Of a stretch of DNA of 64,000 bases, positions 17,191-25,511 are shown one piece after another (the stretch's first letter is position 1; each line of letters starts with the position of its first letter). The position numbers and the translations under genes are program-made. The notes beneath the pieces were generated by a model. The model did not search any database. It worked only from the letters and a program-made list of their open reading frames with translations, and had not been told where the DNA came from. Origin of the DNA: Ralstonia thomasii (GTDB lineage: Bacteria; Pseudomonadota; Gammaproteobacteria; Burkholderiales; Burkholderiaceae); assembly GCF_958405895.1 (NCBI RefSeq), contig NZ_CATZAR010000001.1; one strand, 5' to 3'.

Positions 17191-18006
17191 GTGGCTGACA
17201 CCGTGTACACCGCCTTCCGCGAAGCCGATCTGCGGGTGCCCAAGGGCGCTCCGTTCTACTTTCGCTACGACCATTTCGAGCCTGAAACCGATATCGAGCC
17301 GCACACGCACCCATGGGGCCAGATCAACCGGATCAGCCTCGGGTTGATGGAGGTGGTGGTCGATGGCCGCCGGCTGACGGCGCCCGCCGAATACGTGATC
17401 TGGGTGCCGGCCAACCAGCCGCATTCGGCATCGATCCGGCAAGCGACGGATTTCCTCTCGCTGTACATGGCGGAGCCGCTTGCGCAGCGGCTGCCACCCA
17501 TGGCTTGCCTGATTCCGCAAACGCCGCTGGTGCGTGCGCTGTTCGAAGACTTCGCCACGCGCCGCGTCACCGCCATGGCTGACGAGTGGGACTTGCGCCA
17601 GTTCGAATTGCTGGTCGAAACGTTGGTGCGTGCCGGCCACGCCGATAGCTACCTGCCCGACAGCACCGACCGCCAGCTGGAGCCCATCCTGCAAGCCATC
17701 CGCCTGGACCCCGCAGACACCACCACGCTGCAACAATGGGCCGAGCGCGTGCACGGCACCGAACGCACCCTTGCACGCCGCTTCCAGACCGAACTCGGCA
17801 TGAGCTTCGTGCAATGGCGCAATCGCGTGCGCCTGCTTCGCGCGCTGGTGTGGCTCAAGGAGGATCGATCGGTGCAGGACATTGCGCTCGCGCTCGGCTA
17901 TGGAACGCCGTCGGCGTTCATTGCGATGTTCCGCAAGCAGGTTGGGGTTTCGCCCGAGCGCTATCGACGGCAGATGTGTGGCGAGGCGGAGCGCCCCGCC
18001 GCATAG
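17191..18006 (+). CDS. AraC family transcriptional regulator, cupin N-terminal domain
   Basis: This 271-residue regulator (GTG start) has an N-terminal cupin-type sensor (PHTHPWGQINRISLG near residues 37-51) and a C-terminal double helix-turn-helix (LQQWAERVHGTERTLARRF; VQDIALALGYGTPSAFIAMF). The RYRR ending is typical. It most likely activates the divergent EamA exporter in response to a small ligand. An ATG 60 bases upstream is possible but would overlap the palindrome. Confidence 0.85.
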   Translation: MADTVYTAFREADLRVPKGAPFYFRYDHFEPETDIEPHTHPWGQINRISLGLMEVVVDGRRLTAPAEYVIWVPANQPHSASIRQATDFLSLYMAEPLAQRLPPMACLIPQTPLVRALFEDFATRRVTAMADEWDLRQFELLVETLVRAGHADSYLPDSTDRQLEPILQAIRLDPADTTTLQQWAERVHGTERTLARRFQTELGMSFVQWRNRVRLLRALVWLKEDRSVQDIALALGYGTPSAFIAMFRKQVGVSPERYRRQMCGEAERPAA

Positions 18007-18016
18007 ACCGTCGTCA

Positions 18017-18219
18017 TCAAGCGACCGAGTAACCGCCATCGGCCACCAAGGCGTAGCCCGACACAACGCTCGCATCATCCGAAGCGAGGGAGGCCACGAT
18101 GGTTGCCATTTCCTCTGCGCTGCCGACACGGCCAGCCGGTGTGCCCGCCGCAAAGTCATACATCGCTTGGGCTGACGGCCAGATGCCGCGATGGTGAAAC
18201 GGCGTCTCGACCAGGCCCG
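18017..18219 (-). pseudogene. C-terminal remnant of a short-chain dehydrogenase/reductase
   Basis: About 66 residues match only the C-terminal end of an SDR enzyme: a PGLVETPFHHRG loop, then GRVGSAEEMATIVASLASDD and the terminal SGYALVADGGYSV. The N-terminal Rossmann region and catalytic Tyr/Lys are absent. Homology stops abruptly near 18219, exactly where a different fragment on the other strand begins. It is therefore a deletion remnant, not a functional gene. Confidence 0.7.
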
Positions 18220-18377
18220 GCGGTCTCGACATCTGGAACTATCGTGACGCGCGAAACGCGGCGATCGGCGTTGTGTTTGTCGGGATGCCGATCGGTTCGA
18301 AGAAGATCGCCTCGTTCTACTTCGTCGATGCGGACGGCGTGCTTAAGAAGATCGAATACAAGGTCCTGCAGCAGTAA
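18220..18377 (+). pseudogene. C-terminal fragment of a small exported or lipoprotein-like protein
   Basis: An open frame with no start of its own reads GGLDIWNYRDARNAAIGVVF and continues through FYFVDADGVLKKIEYKVLQQ to a TAA. The pattern of an aromatic-rich strand and an FxDxDGxLKKIEYK ending resembles the C-terminus of BamE/SmpA-type small lipoproteins, but this is a weak match. It abuts the oppositely oriented SDR remnant, so both genes lost their 5' ends at one junction. Confidence 0.45.
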
Positions 18378-18544
18378 CCCCCGGTGAAACCTGCCGCACC
18401 CGCCACCCATGGCGCGGGCACGGCATGGCCAACGCCTGCACTCACGGCGGCACGTCAATTCCCCCAATCGCAACGCGCCCTCGTGCCTTGCTTGTTACAT
18501 TGAGCACGAACGAAAGAGGGATGGGCCACCAACACAAAAAATAA

Positions 18545-18558
18545 GTTGCATATCTAAC
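18545..18558. promoter_or_regulatory. Candidate MarR operator upstream of marR-type gene
   Basis: GTTGCATATCTAAC, with GTT/AAC outer arms around a central ATAT, lies 25 bases before the MarR start. Ten of its 14 positions recur in the same arrangement upstream of the tautomerase gene. The flanking 18378-18583 region shows no gene. Confidence 0.5.
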
Positions 18559-18583
18559 CATCCTCACCTACCATCAATTCACC

Positions 18584-19000
18584 ATGTTCGACCACTGCCT
18601 CTACTTCAACACCACCGCCCTGGCCCGCAAGCTCGACCGGGTCTGGGCAGACGCCTTCGCGCCGTTTGATCTCACGCCGCCGCAAGGCTTCATGCTCCGT
18701 GCGATCGTCGACCGCCCGGGCATGCTGCAAAGCGAGTTGTCGGAAGCGATGTCCGTCACGCGCCCCACGGCAACGCGCGCGCTGGATGGCCTGGAAAGCA
18801 AGGGCTTGATCGAACGCCGCAAGACGGAAGCCGACGGTCGCGAGACCGCCATCTTTCCGACGCGGGAAGCCGTCAAGATCGGTGCGGCGTTGAACGAGGC
18901 GAGCGGCGCCGTCACCGCAAGGTTGAAGCGTGTGCTGGGCAGTACCGAATTCACCGATACGGTGACGAAGATCCGCGGTGTGCGCTCCACCCTGACATGA
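18584..19000 (+). CDS. MarR family transcriptional regulator
   Basis: This 138-residue winged-helix regulator has the MarR core: LTPPQGFMLRAIVDRPGMLQ, the recognition segment LSEAMSVTRPTATRALDGLE, and the wing ERRKTEADGRETAIFPT. It is followed by the tautomerase gene on the same strand, and a shared motif precedes both genes. Autoregulation together with control of the tautomerase unit is the simplest reading. Confidence 0.88.
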   Translation: MFDHCLYFNTTALARKLDRVWADAFAPFDLTPPQGFMLRAIVDRPGMLQSELSEAMSVTRPTATRALDGLESKGLIERRKTEADGRETAIFPTREAVKIGAALNEASGAVTARLKRVLGSTEFTDTVTKIRGVRSTLT

Positions 19001-19020
19001 GCGTCATTTTTTTGGCCACG

Positions 19021-19038
19021 TAGTTGCATTGCTAACTA
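19021..19038. promoter_or_regulatory. Candidate MarR operator upstream of tautomerase gene
   Basis: The site has TAGTT (19021-19025) and AACTA (19034-19038) arms around GCATTGCT. Its core GTTGCATTGCTAAC closely matches the motif before the MarR gene (GTTGCATATCTAAC). It lies just upstream of the tautomerase ribosome-binding region. Confidence 0.55.
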
Positions 19039-19052
19039 AAAAGAGAAACATC

Positions 19053-19445
19053 ATGCCCATCCTCAACGTCAAAGTCAGCGCCAAACGTTCTGCAGAAATG
19101 ACGCAGAAGATCTCCAGCACGCTTCTGGAACTCACCTCCCGCATCCTGGGCAAGGACTCGAAGGTCACGGCCATTGCCATCGACTATGTCGACCCGGAAG
19201 ACTGGGTCGTCGGTGGGCAGACGCTGGCCGCACAAGGCAAGAACAGCGTCTATTTCGACATCAAGGTGACGGAAGAAACGAATACCAAGGCAGAAAAGGC
19301 GCAGTACATCGCCGAGGCGTTCACGGCTTTTGCTGAGCTGCTCGGCAATCTGCACGAAGAGAGCTATATCTATGTGCAGGACGTTCGCGCCGCAGCTTAC
19401 GGCTACGGCGGCAAGACGCAGGAGTACCGCTACCAGCACACGTAA
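19053..19445 (+). CDS. Tautomerase/MIF-superfamily protein
   Basis: This 130-residue protein begins MPILNVKVSAKRSAEMTQKI. The Pro immediately after the start Met is the catalytic base of the tautomerase superfamily, and this sets the start at 19053 rather than at an upstream codon. The length and a C-terminal half with EESYIYVQDV suggest a two-repeat or MIF-like fold. The substrate is unknown. Its control is probably by the adjacent MarR protein. Confidence 0.75.
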   Translation: MPILNVKVSAKRSAEMTQKISSTLLELTSRILGKDSKVTAIAIDYVDPEDWVVGGQTLAAQGKNSVYFDIKVTEETNTKAEKAQYIAEAFTAFAELLGNLHEESYIYVQDVRAAAYGYGGKTQEYRYQHT

Positions 19446-19492
19446 ATGTGCCGGCCGCGCCGCTCCCAACCCAACAACGATCAGGTGAAATC

Positions 19493-19627
19493 ATGAACCG
19501 CATGAGCGCTTTCTTCGCGGCCAGTTGGCTGGCCGCCGCACTGCTGTACTTTGGCCAACATTCGTTGCCGCTGACCGCGCTCTCGGGTGTGGTCTTGCTG
19601 GCCGGCTTCGATCTGCTGCGTCCGTGA
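19493..19627 (+). CDS. Small predicted membrane protein, 44 residues
   Basis: A short frame starts at ATG 19493, with AGGTGA about five bases upstream, and encodes an almost wholly hydrophobic protein with two possible membrane segments (FFAASWLAAALLYFGQ; LTALSGVVLLAGFDLLRP). It follows the tautomerase by 47 bases on the same strand and ends four bases before the convergent AraC gene. No function can be assigned. Confidence 0.5.
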   Translation: MNRMSAFFAASWLAAALLYFGQHSLPLTALSGVVLLAGFDLLRP

Positions 19628-19631
19628 AGCT

Positions 19632-20651
19632 TTAGCGGCTGCGGTGCTGCGCCCGGTATTGCAGTGGGCTGCAACTGCGGTCGGCAGAAAACGCGCGACT
19701 CAGTGCGCTGACGCTGCCGTAGCCGCATTCATCGGCAATGTGGTCGAGCGGCTGCCGGCCCGTTCGCAGCAGAAACGCCGCCAGTTCCAGCCGCAGCATC
19801 GCCACGTAACGCCGCAGATTGCTGCCGGTGGCGGCGGCAAAGCGGCGCGTCAAGCTTCGCTCGCTCATCGCTGCCTGGGCGGCCAGTTCCGGCAATGCAG
19901 GTGGCGCCGCCAGTTCCCGCTCCACGATCTCCTGGATGGCCAGGATGGCCACATCGCCGTGGCGCTTGAACTGAGCCGTCCATACGGCCATGTGTTCGTA
20001 TGACGGCAAGGATTGCGTGAGCGCCGTGCGCAGCATCCGCCGCGATGCGCCCGCCCCGCGGCAGTGATCGATGACGTACGCGCAGGCGTCCACAGCGGGG
20101 TTGATGCCACTGACGGTGATGATGCGGCCATCCACCGCCAGGGGCCGGTCGGGCGTGTAATGCACGTTGGGAAAATGCCGTGCAAACCAGGCGCGCTCGC
20201 TCGCCAGCCCGGTCGCTCTACAACCATCAAGCAGTCCAGCCTTGGCGAACAGCGGCGCCGCGTTCATGCCAACGACCAGGGCGCCAGCCTCATAGCGCCT
20301 GCGCAGCCAATCGGCGATGTGCGCCTCTTCCGCATCCAATGCCGCCTCGGGGGCGAACTGTGCGGGCACGATCACGACGTCGTAGGCTGCATCGGTCAAC
20401 GCGGCGGTGGCGGGCACGGCCATCTCGCCAAAGCTCTGGACGGCTGCCCCATCCGCAGACAGCAGATCGATATCGAAGAGCCGGCTGCCCATCACATCCA
20501 CGCTGCGCGCCTGCATGGTGCCGGCAACCAGCAGCATCTCCTGGGTGAGGAATACATATCCGGCAAACAGGCGCGGCGGCAGCAGGATGGCGATACGCGC
20601 CCGCGCGTGCAGACCGGGGCGTTTGGAGGCAGCTTTCGGCTGGCGCTTCAT
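19632..20651 (-). CDS. GlxA-type AraC regulator (DJ-1/PfpI-like sensor plus AraC HTH)
   Basis: This 339-residue regulator has an N-terminal class I glutamine-amidotransferase-like domain (ARIAILLPPRLFAGYVF; YDVVIVPAQFAPEAALDAEE; AGALVVGMNAAPLFAKAG) without a clear nucleophile Cys in the elbow. A C-terminal AraC domain follows (LAAQAAMSERSLTRRFAAAT; HIADECGYGSVSALSRAF). The start at MKRQPKAASKR is chosen over longer frames because it leaves a sensible 88-base gap to the divergent acyl-CoA dehydrogenase gene. It may control that beta-oxidation operon. Confidence 0.82.
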   Translation of the reverse strand: MKRQPKAASKRPGLHARARIAILLPPRLFAGYVFLTQEMLLVAGTMQARSVDVMGSRLFDIDLLSADGAAVQSFGEMAVPATAALTDAAYDVVIVPAQFAPEAALDAEEAHIADWLRRRYEAGALVVGMNAAPLFAKAGLLDGCRATGLASERAWFARHFPNVHYTPDRPLAVDGRIITVSGINPAVDACAYVIDHCRGAGASRRMLRTALTQSLPSYEHMAVWTAQFKRHGDVAILAIQEIVERELAAPPALPELAAQAAMSERSLTRRFAAATGSNLRRYVAMLRLELAAFLLRTGRQPLDHIADECGYGSVSALSRAFSADRSCSPLQYRAQHRSR

Positions 20652-20739
20652 ATCAAGAAGGTGGCGATCCGGATCAACCGGAATTGTCGCGGCCTTGTTG
20701 AAATACGGCAACCCGTCTGCCGCCCATTCTGGAGCCGCC

Positions 20740-21882
20740 ATGATTGCCCGCACGCTGTTCGATGCTGAACACGACACCCTCCGTGAATCCGTCCGCCGCT
20801 TCATCGACGCCGAAGTCCTGCCCCACCACGAGCGCTGGGAAGACCAGGGCTACGTCGACCGCGTCATCTGGGAGAAGGCGGCCGCCGCTGGCTACCACTG
20901 CGCCAGCATGCCGGAAGCCTACGGCGGTGCGGGTGCCGATATCCGCTACAGCACCGTGCTGATCGAAGAGATCGCCCGCGCGGGCGCCACGGGCCTGGGC
21001 TTTGGTCTGCACTCGGAAATCGTCGCGCCATATCTGCTGCACTACGGCAGCGAGGCGTTGAAGCGGCATTACCTGCCTAAGCTGGCGAGCGCCGAGATGA
21101 TCGGCGCAATTGCGATGACGGAGCCTGGTGCCGGCTCCGACCTGCAAGGCGTGCGCACCACCGCCACGCGCAGCAGCGACGGCAGTCACTACGTCCTCAA
21201 CGGCTCGAAGACCTTCATCACCAACGGCTGGCACGCGGATGTAGTGATCGTGGTGGCGCGCACCACGCCCGAAGGCGGCGCCAAGGGCACCAGTCTTTTT
21301 GTCGTCGACACCAGCATGGAGGGCTTCAGCAAAGGCAAGCGCCTGAAGAAGGTCGGCATGAAGGCGCAGGACACCGCAGAGCTGTTTTTCGACAACGTGC
21401 GCGTGCCCGCCGGCAACCTGCTCGGCGAGGAACATCGCGGTTTTGCCTACCTGATGCAGGAGTTGCCGTGGGAGCGCCTGCAAATTGCCATCACGGCCAT
21501 CGCCTCGGCCGAAGGCGCGCTTGAATGGACGCTGCGCTACGTGCGCGAGCGCCAGGCCTTTGGCAAGTCCATCCTCGATTTCCAGACCGCGCGGCACGCG
21601 CTGGCGGAACTGAAAACCGAAGTGCAGATTGGCCGCGTGTTCGTCGACCAGTGCATCGCGCTCAAGCTGGCCGGCAAGCTCGATGCCGCCACCGCATCGA
21701 TGGCCAAGTACTGGACCACCGACCTGCAATTCAAGGTGATGGACCGCTGCGTGCAACTGCACGGCGGCTACGGCTACATGTGGGAATACCCCATCGCCCG
21801 CGCGTGGGCTGATTCGCGCGTGCAGCAGATCTACGGCGGCACCAACGAGATCATGAAAGAGCTGATCGCCCGCACCCTTTAA
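20740..21882 (+). CDS. Acyl-CoA dehydrogenase
   Basis: This FAD enzyme has 380 residues, normal for the family. The FAD/substrate motif AMTEPGAGSDLQGVRTTA is near residues 127-144 and FITNGWHADVVIVVART follows. A C-terminal helical domain has RQAFGKSILDFQTARH and ends QIYGGTNEIMKELIARTL, whose Glu fits the catalytic base. A GGAG box precedes the ATG. It opens the beta-oxidation-type operon and is divergent from the GlxA-type regulator. The chain-length specificity cannot be read from sequence. Confidence 0.92.
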   Translation: MIARTLFDAEHDTLRESVRRFIDAEVLPHHERWEDQGYVDRVIWEKAAAAGYHCASMPEAYGGAGADIRYSTVLIEEIARAGATGLGFGLHSEIVAPYLLHYGSEALKRHYLPKLASAEMIGAIAMTEPGAGSDLQGVRTTATRSSDGSHYVLNGSKTFITNGWHADVVIVVARTTPEGGAKGTSLFVVDTSMEGFSKGKRLKKVGMKAQDTAELFFDNVRVPAGNLLGEEHRGFAYLMQELPWERLQIAITAIASAEGALEWTLRYVRERQAFGKSILDFQTARHALAELKTEVQIGRVFVDQCIALKLAGKLDAATASMAKYWTTDLQFKVMDRCVQLHGGYGYMWEYPIARAWADSRVQQIYGGTNEIMKELIARTL

Positions 21883-21909
21883 CGAGCACGACCATCAGGA
21901 CGCAACGCT

Positions 21910-23115
<1,206 letters not shown>

Positions 23116-23128
23116 GGAGCGTGCTGAC

Positions 23129-25255
23129 ATGATCGACATCACCATCGACACCGACGGCATCGCCACGCTCACGTGGAACCAGCCGGGCCGTGCACAGAAC
23201 GTGCTCAACGGCGAAACCTGCGCCGCCTTCTTTGCCGCCATCGACCGCGTATGCGCGGATGCAAGCGTCAAGGGCATCCTCGTCACCTCCGCCAAGGCGG
23301 ATTTCATTGCCGGCGGCGACCTCGAATGGCTGCAGGCCAGCGACGACGCAGCCACGTTGTATGAACGTACGTGCGAGCTGCACCGCATGCTGCGCAAGCT
23401 GGAAACGTGCGGCAAACCCGTGGCCGCCGCGCTGCCGGGCTCCACGCTGGGCGGCGGGCTGGAGATTGCGCTTGCCTGCCACTACCGCGTGGCGGCCGAC
23501 AACGCCCGCGCGCGCTTCGGCCTGCCGGAAGTCACGCTGGGCCTGTTGCCGGGCGGCGGCGGCACGCAGCGTCTGCCGCGCCTGATTGGTGTGCAGAAGG
23601 CGCTGCCGATGCTGCTGGAGGGCAAGCGCATCAAGGCGGCCGAGGCGCTCAAGCTCGGCATTGTCGATGCGGTCGTCAACGCGGGGGAAGAAGCCGATGC
23701 TGCGCGCACGTGGCTGCTGGGCGAAGGCCAGACCAGCACGCAGCAACCGTGGGACATCAAGGGCTACAAGGTGCCCGGGGGCGCCATCTCCAGCCCCGCC
23801 GTGCAGCAGCTATTCACTGCGGCCAACGCCATGCTGCGGCAGAAGACCTACGGCAACTATCCGGCAGCGGCCAGTATCCTGTCGTGCGTGTACGAGGGGC
23901 TCATCACCGATCTCGATACGGGCCTCAAAACCGAGGCACGCTACTTCGTGCAGGCGGTGCTGTCGCCGGAGGCACGGGCGATGATCCGTACCCTCTTCTT
24001 CAGCCTGAACGCGGCCAACAAGCTGGCCGCGCGCCCCGCCGATGTGCCGGTGCGCCGCTACGCCAAGGTGGGCGTGCTGGGTGCGGGCATGATGGGCGCC
24101 GGCATCGCTTACGTCACCGCCAAGGCGGGGCTGCCTGTCGTGCTGCTCGACACCACGCAGGAAGCCGCCGAACGCGGCAAGGACTATTCCCGCAAGCTCG
24201 TCGAGAAACAGGTACAGCGCGGCCGCCTGCATGCCGACCAGGCCGAAGCGCTGCTCGCGCGCATCCAGCCCACCACGTCCTACGCCGACCTGGATGGCGC
24301 GGGGCTCGTCGTTGAAGCCGTGTTCGAGCAGCGCGAGATCAAGGCCGACGTGACGCGCCAGGCAGAAGCCGTGCTGTCGCCGGAAACCATCTTCGCGTCC
24401 AACACGTCTACGCTGCCGATTACGGGTCTGGCCGAAGCCAGCCAGCGTCCGGGCAACTTCATCGGGCTGCATTTCTTCTCGCCGGTCGACAAGATGCCGC
24501 TGGTGGAGGTGATCGTCGCCCGGCAGACCACGCGCGCCACGCTGGCGCAAGCGCTCGATTACGTCAAGGCGATCGGCATGACGCCCATCGTTGTCAATGA
24601 CAGCCGCGGCTTCTATACGAGCCGCGTGTTTTCGACCTACGTGCTGGAAGGCCTGGCGATGCTTGCCGAAGGCGTGGCGCCTGCGCTGATCGAAAACGCC
24701 GGGCTGCTGGCCGGCATGCCGGTGGGGCCGCTTGCGTTGATCGATGAGGTTTCCAGTGAACTGATCCACAAGGTCAACCAGCAGACCCGCGCGGACCTGG
24801 GCGCCGCCTACATCGAGCGCCCGGGCGAAGCCGTGGCCGAGCGCATGGTGGCGCTGGGTCGCATCGGCCGCAAGGCCGGCCAGGGCTTCTACGACTATCC
24901 GGAAGGCGGCAGGAAGGCGCTATGGTCGGGGCTGGCGAACGAGTACCCCGCAGCGGCTGCGCAACCCGACGTGCAGACGCTCGTCGATCGGCTCATCACC
25001 GTGCAGGCCGTAGAAACCGCACGCTGCCTGGATGAACGCGTGGTAACCGATCCACGCGATGCCGATGTGGGTGCGCTGCTCGGTTGGGGATTCCCGGCAT
25101 TCCGCGGCGGGCCGGTTTCGCACATCCATCGGGTTGGGGTCAGCGCATTTGTCGAGCTGTGCGATCGGCTGGCTGCGCAGCACGGCCGCCGCTTCGCGCC
25201 GCCAGCCCTGCTGCGCGACATGGCAGACAAACACGCCGCGTTTTACGAACGCTGA
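23129..25255 (+). CDS. Fused enoyl-CoA hydratase/3-hydroxyacyl-CoA dehydrogenase (FadB/FadJ type)
   Basis: This 708-residue bifunctional enzyme has an N-terminal crotonase domain (about 1-190, with IAGGDLEWL and GGGLEIALACHYRVA forming the oxyanion region and LPEVTLGLLPGGGGTQRLPR). An NAD-binding dehydrogenase domain starts near residue 310 (VGVLGAGMMGAGIAYVTAKA) and contains GLHFFSPVDKMPLVEVI. A C-terminal dimerisation domain follows. AAGGAG precedes the ATG. It performs steps two and three of beta-oxidation between its two operon partners. Confidence 0.93.
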   Translation: MIDITIDTDGIATLTWNQPGRAQNVLNGETCAAFFAAIDRVCADASVKGILVTSAKADFIAGGDLEWLQASDDAATLYERTCELHRMLRKLETCGKPVAAALPGSTLGGGLEIALACHYRVAADNARARFGLPEVTLGLLPGGGGTQRLPRLIGVQKALPMLLEGKRIKAAEALKLGIVDAVVNAGEEADAARTWLLGEGQTSTQQPWDIKGYKVPGGAISSPAVQQLFTAANAMLRQKTYGNYPAAASILSCVYEGLITDLDTGLKTEARYFVQAVLSPEARAMIRTLFFSLNAANKLAARPADVPVRRYAKVGVLGAGMMGAGIAYVTAKAGLPVVLLDTTQEAAERGKDYSRKLVEKQVQRGRLHADQAEALLARIQPTTSYADLDGAGLVVEAVFEQREIKADVTRQAEAVLSPETIFASNTSTLPITGLAEASQRPGNFIGLHFFSPVDKMPLVEVIVARQTTRATLAQALDYVKAIGMTPIVVNDSRGFYTSRVFSTYVLEGLAMLAEGVAPALIENAGLLAGMPVGPLALIDEVSSELIHKVNQQTRADLGAAYIERPGEAVAERMVALGRIGRKAGQGFYDYPEGGRKALWSGLANEYPAAAAQPDVQTLVDRLITVQAVETARCLDERVVTDPRDADVGALLGWGFPAFRGGPVSHIHRVGVSAFVELCDRLAAQHGRRFAPPALLRDMADKHAAFYER

Positions 25256-25511
25256 CCCGCCGGCGCCCGCGTGCCCCCTGCGCGCGGCGCTTCTCTCCGC
25301 AGGCGTTGCGCCGCACAAACAGCAACCCACGGTAAGTCCGGGTGTTGCCTGCCAAAAGCAAACGATTGCGCTCCTGCTGCCCTGCTTCCACGGTCGGGTT
25401 AAGACACATGCGGCCCGCTCCGATATAGAGTGAGATGCACATGAATTGCCGACACCCAGGCACGCGGCACGCGTGCCCTAGGCAACTGGACACGCAACCG
25501 CTGGAGTGGGG

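Noticed and set aside
18017..18232. A complete 71-residue gene
   Set aside because: Only the C-terminal SDR segment is present; the apparent start codon lies in the unrelated neighbouring fragment.
25256..25511. Possible cyclic-di-GMP riboswitch before the GGDEF-EAL gene
   Set aside because: The leader has a few short inverted repeats, including GGCACGCGTGCC at 25466-25477, but the conserved riboswitch core was not found.
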